64,000 nt of DNA from assembly GCA_029204225.1 (NCBI GenBank), contig CM055098.1, positions 12,583,315 through 12,647,314 on the forward strand, written 5' to 3'. Below are positions 10,957 to 22,400 of this stretch, in pieces. The notes beneath the pieces were generated by a model. That model searched no databases, was not told the origin of the DNA, and saw nothing but the letters and a program-made list of their open reading frames with translations. The stretch's first letter is position 1; each line of letters begins with the position of its first letter. Made by a program: the position numbers and the translations under genes. This DNA comes from Diphasiastrum complanatum (lineage: Eukaryota > Streptophyta > Lycopodiopsida > Lycopodiales > Lycopodiaceae).

Positions 10957-11700
10957 ATAAAGTGAAATAAACTCAAATGATGAGCAAAAAATGTTGCTAC
11001 TCTCTCACTATAGGGTCCAATAATGATGTGCTACCAACTCCTATGCAAGATCTTGCAACAAACTGTGAGATGATTCTCACTAGCTCTACCAATCTCTCCA
11101 AAACTAGATCTACTTCACATCAATGGATGGAGTATGGGCAAAGTTAGGATCAAACACTCTTAGCATGTGTGAAATACACTAAGAAATCAAATTTTACTCA
11201 AATACAATGATATTTTATAAAACAAAATGGCTAAGATCTCAAAACAATGCCTAGATCTCAAATAGATGGGATTGACAAGCATTCAACTATGATTTAGAGT
11301 CAAACAAGCAATCTCTTGACCAGACCAAATGTGTCCACCCAGGTCTAGGTGCCCTACCTAACCCTCTTCAAAAGCTTATAACTTTTAATTGGCTCAACCA
11401 AATGGAATGAAACTGATTGCTACCAAAACTAGACAACACTAGCTTTCAATCAAGCTATCTAGCAAGATTTTTGGATCAAACATGAAAGGGAACTCTCAAA
11501 ATAAAATTGGATGTTCCTCACACATGTCTGAGCACCTGATTTTGTACAGTACTAGGTTAGACCCAATCAATGCCCTATTGATCTCTTTTGATCCCAGATT
11601 AAACAAGATAGCTAGGAAAATGGATCTTGACAATTTCTAGCTCAATATTGGTGGAAAACTTTCATACTAATGATTGGAAATGCATGGTAACATTAGGTAG
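10957..11700 (-). other. Copia 5' leader between primer site and gag
   Basis: About 740 bp separate the minus-strand primer site from the gag ATG. No ORF is seen; such a spacing matches the 800-bp leader of the Copia at 18,601-19,411. Confidence 0.6.
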
Positions 11701-11712
11701 GCTCTGATACCA
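11701..11712 (-). promoter_or_regulatory. primer-binding site (tRNA-iMet type)
   Basis: The minus strand reads TGGTATCAGAGC, directly preceded by the LTR terminus ATTCACA. It primes the element whose gag starts at 10,956. Confidence 0.9.
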
Positions 11713-12060
11713 TGTGAATTTGACACGTGTGGAGTGCCCACTACATGTGATTTAGATATCCTAAGGTGTGTGGATGCACAATGATCAAGATTAGATTGAG
11801 ATTCAAGATCTACCTTACACTCTGTCTCTATATATACAAAGTAATAGAGTTTAGACTTACCATCTAATCAGTTCTTGTAACCGATGTGTTTCAAGTAACA
11901 CTATGTGTTTACAAGAAGAGACTAAACTATTAGAACAGTCTGTATTATGAATTGTAGTCAATAAGCAGACAATGATGAATAACTACATACAACAACATGA
12001 TTGAATAGCGACATAATCTACATTGGATTAGCAGAGGAAATGCTCCATTTGGAGTGGTAC
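11713..12060 (-). repeat. 5' LTR (minus strand), outer edge uncertain
   Basis: It begins TGTGAATTTGACACGTGTGG against the primer site and has a minus-strand TATA box (TATATATA) at about 11,829-11,836. The distal end was not identified; sequence past about 12,060 lacks LTR signs. Confidence 0.55.
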
Positions 12061-12316
12061 CATGCGACAGTCGATAGTGTCAAGTCGGTGTCAAGTTGAG
12101 TTGTGTGACTCAAACTTGAATATTTGAGTCAGAGTCCAGTCAACTTTTGCTCCGTTTCAAATATTTGTGAATTTCGTAGAGTGTTCGAATGTGCATGTAA
12201 AAGTGTAGACTATGCTCGAATAACAGTTTATTTTTGCTAACTGTAATAAGAGTGAGTATGTACAGGAGTTCTCAAAAGATAGAATTAGGTGAGTAGGAGT
12301 AAGATTAAACTCCAAT

Positions 12317-13282
12317 ATGGATCGCGTGGTTGGGTTACCGCGGACGAATAAACAACATGATGCAATTTGGGTTGTAGTCGACCATCTTACCAAATTGACT
12401 ACGTTTATTCCAGTAAAGACCATCGCGAAGGCTTTCGATTTAGCTCAGACATTTGTAGAGCATCTGTTTAGGCTTTACGGATTACCAAGTGATATTGTGA
12501 GTGATCATGATCCGAAGTTCATTGGTCACTTTTGGTCAGCCGTGTTTGCTAAACTAGAGACGACTCTAAGCATAGGTTCTTCTGATCATCCTGAGACGGA
12601 TGGACAGACGGAAAGAACAAATCAAACGATGGAACAAATGCTTTGGGCATATGTTTTCCGACGACAATCTGATTGGGAGAAGTATCTTCCATTGATCGAG
12701 TTTGCCTATAATAGTAGTAAGCATTCGACTATCGATTATAGCCCGTTTATGCTTATGTACGGATTTGAGCCTAGGTCACCTATTGCGGTAGAGACTCAGA
12801 CGATCAAGTTTTAGAAAGTAGTGGATTTCCTACATAATATGCAGGAAATGCTACGGATTGCACGTGAAAATGTACAGTGTGCCCAAGATAGGGATCGACA
12901 TTATGCAAATATGAAAAGATCACCAAGATACTTTCAAGTGGGGGATTGGGTATATTTGAGAATTCTATAGGATTCTAGTGTAATGCATACCGACAAGCAT
13001 TATAAATTGTCCCCTAGATATAGAGGACCGTATCAGATCTTGAAAAAGATCGGATCCTTAGCTTATTAATTGGAACTCCCAAAAGGATCTCAAGTGCATC
13101 CAGTATTTCACGTAAGCCGACTCAAGAAGAGTCTATGTGAAGGAGAGCATCTTGGATCTGGAGATTTATTGGACTTGTTGGACAAATCATCAGGTGTATC
13201 TCGACTTGAACCCAAGCAAATCTTGGACACAAGAACTAAACAATTGAGAGATCGTATAGTTACCGAGCATCTGGTTCGATAG
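12317..13282 (+). pseudogene. Ty3/gypsy chromovirus-like integrase, C-terminal two thirds
   Basis: A single frame of 322 codons is broken only by TAG at 12,812, TAG at 12,968 and TAA at 13,067. It holds the integrase core with Asp in VVVDHLTK, the second Asp in IVSDHDPKF, and the catalytic Glu in DGQTERTNQTMEQML, then the GPY/F module (PRYRGPYQILKKIG), and a tail resembling a chromodomain (PKQILDTRTK, VTEHLVR). Integrase inserts element cDNA into chromosomes; the tail targets chromatin in chromoviruses. Everything before the core is missing. Stops without frameshifts suggest old, substitution-driven decay. Confidence 0.9.
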
Positions 13283-13370
13283 AACAGATGATAGACGATG
13301 ATGATTTCGGAGAACAAGAAGGAAGCTTAAGGAGGAACTTTCCCAGTTTTAAGTTATGAGGACAGAACTT

Positions 13371-13387
13371 GAATAAGAGAGGAAGAA
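13371..13387 (+). promoter_or_regulatory. polypurine tract
   Basis: The run GAATAAGAGAGGAAGAA sits directly before TGTCATGCCC, about 90 bp after the integrase tail, the usual place for the plus-strand primer of a Ty3/gypsy element. Confidence 0.75.
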
Positions 13388-14159
13388 TGTCATGCCCATG
13401 ATTGGTCTCGAGTAGCGTGTCTACTCTAGGGACCGGTAGACCATCAACCCGTAAGTTAATTGTCACTATAAGGGAATCGCGGCCCTTATGTGTACATGCT
13501 CATAATTAATGGTTGTAGGCCTATGGTGGTGGAGCTGGATGACATGGCCCAGATAGGCTGCAGAGGTGTCCAGTGAGGTGTCACAATGCACTACTAGTGG
13601 TGCATGGGCCTTGTGTTGGAATTTAATCTAACTTGTACTCATTTCAACAACCCATCTTCCTTCTCAGATTTTTACTCTCAGATGAAACCTGCAGAAAAAA
13701 TGAACTGTTTTTCAACAGTTTGCATATTTGAACTAATTGTCACTATAGTCTGCATTTTTACTTAGGTCTTTCCACAGGCGAAAAACCCGACACCCAACAT
13801 TGCCGCTTCTTTTTACCTTCTTGAGCAACTACATTGGAGGAGTTCTCAATATCAAAAAGACCCTTTGTAGAGATACTTTTATTTTTTTTCTTTAGTTTCG
13901 ACCGTCACCAGGCCCAATCAAAATGCATAGATTTGAAATCTACGTAACTTAGTTCAAATTAACTAAAATATAAAAATGCAATATAGAAAACTTTGAAATT
14001 TGTGTCCGGGCAGCATGGATGTATCCCATTGGTTTCTTCTTCCTGTCCAACACGTGCTAATCTGCCCGACGTCACTACTTGAAGTTAAATTTATGTGACT
14101 ATACTGGTTAGTATAATAAAATTTTCTAACTATACTAGTTACAGTCATAGAAATACAGT
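13388..14159 (+). repeat. start of chromovirus 3' LTR, then unassigned sequence
   Basis: TGTCATGCCC at 13,388 is a typical chromovirus LTR start. The LTR end was not found, and no matching 5' LTR exists upstream. No coding sequence is seen to 14,159. Confidence 0.5.
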
Positions 14160-15684
14160 ATGTACAGTTACATAAAATATGGTATATGCAGTAACTGTGA
14201 CTATGTTGGCATTCACATTAGATTAAATGTGATACAAAAAATTGAAATTAAGTATCATATCAAAGAGATGTTTGGCGCCCAAGCTTTGAAAATAGCAATG
14301 GCAAGGAGACTCAGATCTACAATCGAGTCTGTGATTCTTTACAATGAGAAAGATGAAGCTGATAACTGGAAGCCAACAAAATATACGAAGAACTCATGGG
14401 TATTGCTACATCCATAATCAAAGGACAATTTTCGACAAAAGAAAAGAGCAAAAATGACTTAGAAATCTTATTGGAAAGCATAAATTTTGGAGTTTAAGAC
14501 TATCCCGGGAGGTCAATCCATATCAGAAGTCTTAGTACAACATGTATATATGCATTCAGAAATCAAAGTACATGATATCAATCCTCGTGATCATAAAAAA
14601 TGTAATTGTAAGTATATCAAAACATATGCACTCTACAACAATCATAGGTGATTTTCTTTATTGATGCTCTTCAAATTATGATTTAAATGCTCCAACATTG
14701 TTTTTTTCTTTCAGATTTATATCCATCATGCATAAGTGAATGGGAGCCTGCACAATCACTTGCAGGAATGTTAGACGTGATTCACTCTGATGTTGGAAAG
14801 CTGCAATACAGAGGAAGAAGTCCAAAGGAACTTGCAGATTGTGGTATCTATTTTTATGAATCTTTATATACGCCACAAACAGATGGAGGTTTTGGCAAGC
14901 TCGAAGCAATTCCATTGCCTAGTTTTCAAAGTGATGAGTGGCCTACTTCTAACAACATTGTTTCCGAATCCTTAAGATGCAGGCTACTCATTGATATTAG
15001 AAATGCTATGAACATAAGCACATGCTCAAAAATTGTTCACCTAAGTTGGTTTATCTCATTACATATATTTGTTAGTTTTTTCTCGAGTGCTAGTGTTCGT
15101 AGGGCACCAACTTTATTTGTTTGCAAGGATTTATCATATGAGACTTTGTCAGATCTCATGGATCAAGGCTAGGATAGTAAAACAAATAATGAAATAGAAT
15201 GCAGGATTAAAAAGTCCTTAATGATCTTTCTTTATCATATCGAAAAGCAAATGCTCAGTCTCACATTTAGCTACCAGAGATACAAGAAAATCGAAGGTAC
15301 ATGGCTACCACTGGATCAAGACTTTGAACTAAATGGTCACACAAACCGAATGAAGATAAGCATTATCTACAATGAGGAATATTTGACTATGGTTGAGGTG
15401 GAAGAGCATTGGAAGCTTGATTTTATCAGAATAGAGCTCATGCTATTACAAACCAATCTACCAATATATTTCAGATTTATCATCAACGGAAGACTCCTAA
15501 GTATGTTATGTTTAATGCCATTTCAAAATAGAACAAAATAATAGAAAATGTCATCATTTACAATTGCACATTCACTAACATTTGTCATGTCACAGATGCG
15601 AAAAAGAGAGCTGATAACGTGCTGCAAAGATCTACCTACAACAATCACCATTGTGGGAGAACAATAGTCTCAAATAAACTTTAG
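14160..15684 (+). pseudogene. unrecognised multi-exon coding region (decayed)
   Basis: Coding-like segments can be linked by splice signals. About 14,265-14,607 contains MFGAQALKIAMARRL and EELMGIATSIIKGQFS with two frameshifts and ends at a donor GTAAGT (14,608). An acceptor TTTCAG at 14,709-14,714 opens a frame running to 15,500 with one TAG (15,170); it includes CISEWEPAQSLAGMLDVIH, KLQYRGRSPKELADCGIYFY and RYKKIEGTWLPLDQDFELNG. A donor GTATGT at 15,501 and acceptor CACAG at 15,591-15,595 link to a short last exon ending TAG at 15,684. I do not recognise the family. It is not retroelement-like, so it is either a host pseudogene or part of a DNA transposon. Splice joins are inference. Confidence 0.4.
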
Positions 15685-16040
15685 TAGAAATCTGTGTATA
15701 CACTCTTTCATTCAATAAATGAAAGCCCAAGTTGGGCATCAGTACATGTATTTTGTGCTCCCAAATTCATAAAAATGGAGCAGCATTTGATATATAAATG
15801 TATATTTTTCTATGAATTCGATACATGTATTTTTTTCTATGCTATCTATATTTGTTCTGATCTTAATTTAGTATAACTACATCATCCTTTGCACCATCAT
15901 CAATAACGGGAGGCCAAGCTAGTATACTCAGGATGATTTCTTCTCTAAATCTGTACACCTGGCTTGATGTGTACTCAGGAAGTGTAAACTGCAAAATAGA
16001 ACATTCATGTATTAGTAATGGCTAAAAACATCAACAAAAT
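15685..16040. other. no gene recognised
   Basis: AT-rich spacer between two coding-like regions; nothing supportable beyond short chance frames. Confidence 0.4.
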
Positions 16041-17214
16041 AGAAATCTAATCATGATTCCAAAATTCCCTCCATTGCATCATCCTCTGTTCAGTCACTTA
16101 TTAAGAATATCAGTCACTTTCTTATCGACACTCCTGATAAGAAAAAAAACTTTATTAATATAAATACTGATTCTCTACGTGATTCTTTTATTGGCCAAAA
16201 TACAATTGCCGATGAATCCAACTCTATAGAGGAGTCTAAATGTCTATTCAATTTATCTGTATATTATATTAATGATGATGTATAATTTACTATTGCTAAT
16301 TTATGTAAATTTTTTGACTATTGTGAAGACAAGGTTCTATGTTTATTATCCGACACAATTTTTGAATTCTCCGACTTCGTAGATTTTGAAATAGATGACC
16401 TTGTTGCTGGTATTGATTTTGATGAGGAGGAGGGACTTATGACTGGTGAAGAATGCCTGACTAGGACTTTAGCAAATATAGCTAAGGCTGGGCGAGGCAG
16501 ACCATCCGATGAAGAATTCATGGCATTTCAATCCCAGATGGGCTTCCCTCGTCCATCATTATTGCATTTCACTGATGATTCCACTTCAGTACGTGGTCAT
16601 TATATTGATCATCCTGATCTGGTTGCTGCTGATGATGAAGAATGTATAAGTGTTTAAACTTTCTTGCATTAGGATGTTATTAATCACTGAATGTATTAAA
16701 ATGTTTTTAATCACTGAATGTATTATAATGTTTTTAATCACTGAATGTTAAAAAGCTAACATATTTCCTTTTGCAAGATGCTCTCATAATAGATGATTTT
16801 GCTGCGAGACGAGGTGGTTTCAGACAACACACATCCTCGTTCCAAAGGGATAGTGGACTTGGCCACTATCTTAGGCATTTCCTGAAGAATGAGATCTGTA
16901 TTGCTCATTCCAAGCTGAGCTCAGTCGGGGAGAGTCTTATAATGGTAGTTAAAGCTTTATCATTTCACCTAGGAGGACATAAATTTGTAAAGACAAATAA
17001 GATCATTTTTGTCAAAAGATCTTATGTTTTGAGCATTTTAGGCTTTACTGATGGGAATGTTCCTTTAAGGAGCTCCCATTATTCATTGTATTCCACTTAT
17101 ATTGAGCTTAGTGGAAATAAGGATAATGCACATCTATTAGATGCATACGCTAGCAGAGAATTTCTTCATGACAATACTGCCATAGAATCTGACACAAGAT
17201 CTGATGATGAATAG
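16041..17214 (+). CDS. unrecognised two-exon gene, one internal stop
   Basis: Exon 1 is open from about 16,041 to 16,649 except TAA at 16,283. It encodes an acidic protein (FVDFEIDDLVAGIDFDEEE) and the segment AKAGRGRPSDEEFMAFQSQ. A GT-AG intron (16,650-16,777) splits an AAT codon and restores frame to 16,778-17,214, with ALIIDDFAARRGGFRQHT, LGHYLRHFLKNEICIAHSKL and an acidic Asp-rich C-terminus before TAG. About 350 codons in total; no ATG was found at the start, so a 5' exon may be missing. I cannot name a family. Intact splice joins and long frames argue for a recently functional gene or transposon gene; the TAA argues it is now dead unless a sequencing error. Confidence 0.45.
16672..16757. 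repeat. ~30-bp tandem repeat inside intron
   Basis: Three units of the form TGTTTTTAATCACTGAATG lie head to tail in the proposed 128-bp intron; most of the intron is this repeat. Confidence 0.75.
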
Positions 17215-17348
17215 TTGACACTTTGTGTTTTGGTATAATACAATCAATACATTTACATTGAGTATTTCTCCTTTTTTGTTCAATGAATTTGCAAAGCAAT
17301 TCTGAACATGTCATGATTTGATGACAATGATGATCTTCTACTTAGCAA

Positions 17349-17918
17349 TCATCTAAATTTCTCTTCCTGTATGAACTTGCATGCTTTTCTAAACTTGTTG
17401 TATTGTGTGGACTTTGTTATATGTTGAATCTGAACTCTGCGGTAGAACCACTGAAACAATTGACAAATGTAGTTCCATATTTCATTGGTTCCTCCATGTT
17501 GTGTATTTTGATGAAATGCTGCTCGTGCTTGCCAATGTGACTTCTCCATCCCTTGTGATGACCATACACTCAAGCTTCCATATGTATTTGCAAAAAATGC
17601 TATATGATCTCTTAGTATGTGCTGCATATGTCAAAATCATAATGTTAGTCTTATGTTTGGATCTAAATATATATGAAAATTTGAAAGCATTTTGAAAATT
17701 TTATACTAACCATGTAATGAGTGATGTGATCTTCTCCCCATGCTTTTGATACTGCATGAACAAACTCGACACAAGTCCTTTGGACAGCTTTCTTATCAAT
17801 ATCAGAGTATTTTTCTTTTCTTAAAATAGCAATCATACTATCAAGCTTTTTCCATACATCAACTTTTAGTACTCTGATTTTTCTGTCTTTCTCGAAGTCC
17901 TGAGTGGCAGCAATAATA
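17349..17918 (-). pseudogene. unrecognised spliced gene, 3' part, interrupted by Copia insertion
   Basis: Minus-strand exon 17,711-17,918 encodes a charged helical segment (DFEKDRKIRVLKVDVWKKL, KAVQRTCVEFVHAVSKAWG). A donor GTTAGT (17,710-17,705) and acceptor GCAG (17,622-17,625) bound an 89-bp intron joined in phase 0 to 17,349-17,621, encoding LSVWSSQGMEKSHWQARAAF, NTQHGG, and WNYICQLFQWFYRRVQ, ending TGA. The upstream side is cut exactly by the LTR at 17,919; an apparent continuation lies at 22,885-23,141. The QGMEKSHWQAR..NTQHGG signature looks conserved, but I cannot name the family. It converges tail to tail with the gene ending at 17,214. Confidence 0.5.
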
Positions 17919-18600
17919 TGTTAAAAATTCACAATTCTAGCTTGACTAGTTTTGGTCATATGACTTGTAAATAGTTAGATGGTCATGATGTGGCTTGTCA
18001 CACGTGCCAAATAGCATAGGATTCCATTCATAAGGATGTTCTCAAGTAGACCTAAGTGTTAGAACCTTTGGAATGAGTCCAAATTATGCTTAGATACAAG
18101 GGAGAAAAAATAGGAGCTATTTTTGGTAATTTTTGCATTGTTGAGGGATCTCCAAGATTCCAACCCTAACTTGGTAGGGATGAAAGATCCACCAAAATTA
18201 GCATTAGGGATAGGTTTAGGGCTACTCATACCTGCCCAAAACCGTGATGGATCATGTATATATAGGTGATGATATCTCACCAAAATCAATCAAGCAATTT
18301 CATGTTTTTTCTCTCATAATGGTGCAATTGCTCTCTATGTTCATAATTGTTTGAGTACTTGTGATTACTAATGATTATAGGATTGAATGTAGGTCTGGTG
18401 TACAGTACTCAGACTGTGGGAGGCCGTACTTTCACACGTGTGAAGCCTTCTTCAAGGATTTGGGCCATTTAGTGAGGTTCAAGCATAGATTTTTGATGGA
18501 TTTTGATGGTTCAACTTGTGCTAATCTTATGAAATCATAATCTATTGTTTCCCTCATCATTTCAAGTGTTTTAGGATCCTTATTTGCTGTAATTTTTACA
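17919..18600 (+). repeat. Copia 5' LTR
   Basis: 682 bp starting TGTTAAAAATT and ending AATTTTTACA (near-perfect terminal inverted repeat), directly followed by the primer site. It contains a TATA box and the palindrome TTCACACGTGTGAA at 18,431-18,444. It would supply the promoter (U3) and polyadenylation of the element. Confidence 0.85.
18257..18264 (+). promoter_or_regulatory. TATA box of the Copia LTR
   Basis: TATATATA about 340 bp into the LTR, with a coherent U3-R layout; transcription would start some 30 bp downstream. Placement inferred from sequence only. Confidence 0.6.
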
Positions 18601-18612
18601 TGGTATCAGAGC
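18601..18612 (+). promoter_or_regulatory. primer-binding site (tRNA-iMet type)
   Basis: TGGTATCAGAGC abuts the LTR end TTTTACA, the canonical Copia arrangement. Confidence 0.95.
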
Positions 18613-19411
18613 CTAAAGGCTGAAATGAGCTAAATCCTTGGTTTTCATTCAATTTGATCACAAGTTTTGATCTAAATCTTGTGTAGATTGGATCTTAGCA
18701 TCTAGTATTGATTCTAGAACTCAAAGTGAGTCAAATACATTGGAGATTGGTGTTGTGTGACTTCATTTTCAGGTGTTTAGGTGTCTAAAACCAGAGGCAA
18801 AGTTGAATTCAATTCACATTACCAAGATAGCAAGTTTTGCTTGCTCCAAGCATTGATTTCTAAGCGAGTTTTGGAGGTGATTTCATAGAGGAGGCTTTCT
18901 AGCATTCAAGGAGAGGGAAGATCAGAGTTTTGGGGACTCTTCAAGGCTGTTCTAAGGTGTAGTAGGCACCTCCTAAAGTGATTTAGGTTCAGTCCAACCA
19001 TTGCTTGACTTATGCACCAAATTAGATCAATTTTTCATCAATTTTGATCATTTTTTGCTTGTGATTGGATAGTAGATTGTGTTGCATCCTCATTAAGTTC
19101 CATTTAGATCTTTTACAAGTTATTTTGGAAGTATATTAGGTTGCTGAAATTCACTCTTGATCAGATCATTTGGAAGCTTTAATGTTCTTTATAGAAAGAG
19201 GGGCAATTCTACTAGTATTGTCTACTTCAATCAAGCAAGTGCATTGTTTCTAGTATTCTATGATTTGATTTTGTTAGAGATCATTCTTAGATCTTTATAG
19301 GAAGTCTATTACTGATCTTTTCAGGTCCCTAAGAAGTGGGATAAGGTAGACCTTCAATCAAATCAATAGAAGTAACCTTCATTTGTGTCAAGTCCTTGAT
19401 TAGGAGACTAG

Positions 19412-22400
19412 ATGGCATCTATAAATGCATATCTTTTGGATACTAATGAAAGGCTCAACAAAACTAACTATTCCATATGGAAAGTTAGAATGAAATCTAT
19501 CATGATCATGCAAGATCTGATGGAAATTGTAAATGGTAAGGAGGGTGAACCTATTCATCCTCAAGAAAAAGCCAAATACATCAAGAGGTGCAATGTTGCA
19601 CTACATTGCATAAAAATGAATGTTGCAAATGAACTCTTAAGAGAGGTAGGAGATTGCACTTCAGCTCAAGATGCTTGGGAGACTTTGCAAAAGGTCTATG
19701 AATCCAAGAACCAAACTAGAATGTTAGCTTTGAAGAATCAAATCTATAGAAGCTATCAAAAGAAAGGAGAGAGTGCACATACTTTTGTCCTAAGAGTAAA
19801 AGAATTGAACAAAGAGCTAGCCTTTATAGGTGAACCTATCAAGGATGAAGAGCTTGTTCAACTCATATTGAATGGACTAAGCTTTGAATTTGACAATTTG
19901 GTTCAGGGATATGCAATTATGGGTAAGCTACCCATACTTGAAGAACTCCAAGGCACGCTCATGGCCGAGGAATCAAGAAGGAGCCAAATGCAAGAGAGGA
20001 TGGATAGGCTTTCCATCCAAGGTGGAGATGACCAAGCTCTATTCACCAAAGGCAAAGGCAAGTCCAAAGGCAAAGGATCAACATTCAAGAAGTCTACAAA
20101 GCTTGAGGATCAAGAAGGACCCCCAAAGGCATCTCCATCAACCACCAAAGTCAAGAAGGACAAATCAAAGGTGAAGTGCTACTATTGTAGCAAGGTGGGG
20201 CATTATGCCTCGGAATGCTTCAAGAGGAAGCAAGATCAAAGCCAAGACAACATGAGCAAAGAGGAGGAGGAGGAGAGTTCACATGAGGACTCTCTCATGA
20301 TGTCCATATTTTCTTCAACAAGATTCAAAGGAGAAGATCCTTGGTGGATTGACTCGGGTGCTAGTTCACACATGACTAGTAAAAGGGAGTTTTTCTCTTC
20401 TCTCTTATCTTATGATGGACCTATAAAGTCTATCTATACAGCAAATGATGAAGCTTGTAAGATTGAAGGAGTTGGTAGCATTCCCCTTTGCTTAGGATCT
20501 TCCAAAAAGATCAACATAGAAGGTGTTTTGTACATTCCTACAATAACAAAGAATCTACTAAGTGTTGGCCAAATGGTAGACAATGGTTTCAATGTTGACT
20601 TTGCTTCAAATGAATGTTTCATCAAGAAGAAGGGTAAGATAGTGGCTAAGGGCACTAGACTTGGCAAACTTTATAAGCTGGATGCATTTGTGGATACTAA
20701 TGATGTCATGTTGGCCGAGAAGAGCAAGATATCTACCTTTACTTTATGGCACAAAAGACTTGGACATGTCAACTCGGGTTCCATGGAGGCTATGATCAAG
20801 GAGGAGTATGCTTTAGGCCTACCAAGGTCTATTGGGAAGGAAGACAAGGTTTGTGAAGCTTGTGCCTTATCCAAGGCACATAAGAAGGTGTTTCCTAAAT
20901 CCATCACAAAGTCATCTCATCCTCTTGAACTCATACACTCTGATGTGCACATTGCTAGCACCAAATCTAATGGAGGTTCATCCATGTTTTTAACCTTCAT
21001 TGATGACTACTCAAGATATTGTTGGGTGTTCTTACTTTCCTTCAAGTCTCAAGTATTTGATACTTTTGTAAAGTTCAAGTTGTTTGTGGAAAAGCATCAT
21101 AATCATAGCATCAAGATTCTTAGAAGTGACAATGGTGGAGAATTCATCTCCAATGAGTTCAAGGCCTTTTGTGAGGAGGAAGGGATCAAGAAAGAGACTT
21201 CTTGTCCTTACACTCCTCAACAAAATGGAGTTGCTGAAAGAAGGAATAGAACATTATGTGAATGTTCTAAGGCTTTAAGATTAGATGCTTGTTTGCCCAA
21301 ATCCTTTTGGGGTGAGTCTCTTGTATGTGCAAACTACTTGATGAATAGGGTGTCTTGCAAAGCAATTGAAGGCAAAACTCCATATGAGATGTTGTATGGA
21401 AAGAAACCCAATCTTAATCACTTGAAAGTTTTTGGGTGTATATGTTATGTGCATGTGCCATTGGAAACAAGAACCAAGGAGGATCCATCTTCCACAAGAG
21501 GGATCATGCTTGGATATGCAAGCTCAAGCAAGGGCTACAAAGTCTATCTCCCATCCTTGAACAAATTTGTTGTTTCAAGGGATGTCATCTTTGATGAACA
21601 TCATATGCATATGCTTGAAGAAGGCTCAAGTGCTCCAACAATCAAGAAGAAGATGGCCGAGGAGCAAGATCTTGGTTTTGAGGAGGAGCTCATGGAGGAG
21701 CAAGCACCAAACCCACCTATCACACCAAGGAGATCTTCAAGGGCAAAAGTGGAGCCATCAAGGCTCACATATCAAGGCAAAGGACAGCAAGTTGAGGGTA
21801 TATCATCCACTTCTTATGCTTTATCTAGTTTTGAAGAACCGTCTAATGTTGAAGATGCATTGAACTCCAAAGAATGGTATAAAGCTATGTTGGATGAGTA
21901 TGATGCCTTGATTGAGAATGAAACTTGGTTGCTTGTTGAGAGACCTCAAAGGAATGTAATAGGATGCAAGTGGGTCTTCAAGCTTAAGTTGAATGCAAAT
22001 GGGAGTGTTAACAAACATAAAGCAAGATTAGTTGCAAAAGGTTATGCTCAAGAGAGAGGGATAGACTATGAGGAAACTTTTGCACCCGTGGCCAAGATGG
22101 TCACAATAAGACTAATCATTGCACTTGCATCACATTTTGGATGGATTCTATGTCAAATGGATGTCTCTAATGCTTTCTTGAATGGTTTTTTGGAAGAGGA
22201 TATCTATATGGAGCAGCCACAAGGGTTCATCAAGCATGGAATGGAGAACAAAGTATGCCATCTCCAAAGAAGCATCTATGGCTTGAAGCAAGCCTCGAGA
22301 TCTTGGAATTCAAGACTACATTGCTATCTTATTTCACTTTCTTTTGTTCAAAGTGAATATGATCCCACTCTTTACATTAAGTTTGATGATGTTGGTATTG

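Noticed and set aside
14687-15684. Retroelement origin of the 14-17 kb block
   Set aside because: No Gag, protease, integrase or RT motif in any frame, and apparent introns are unusual for LTR elements.
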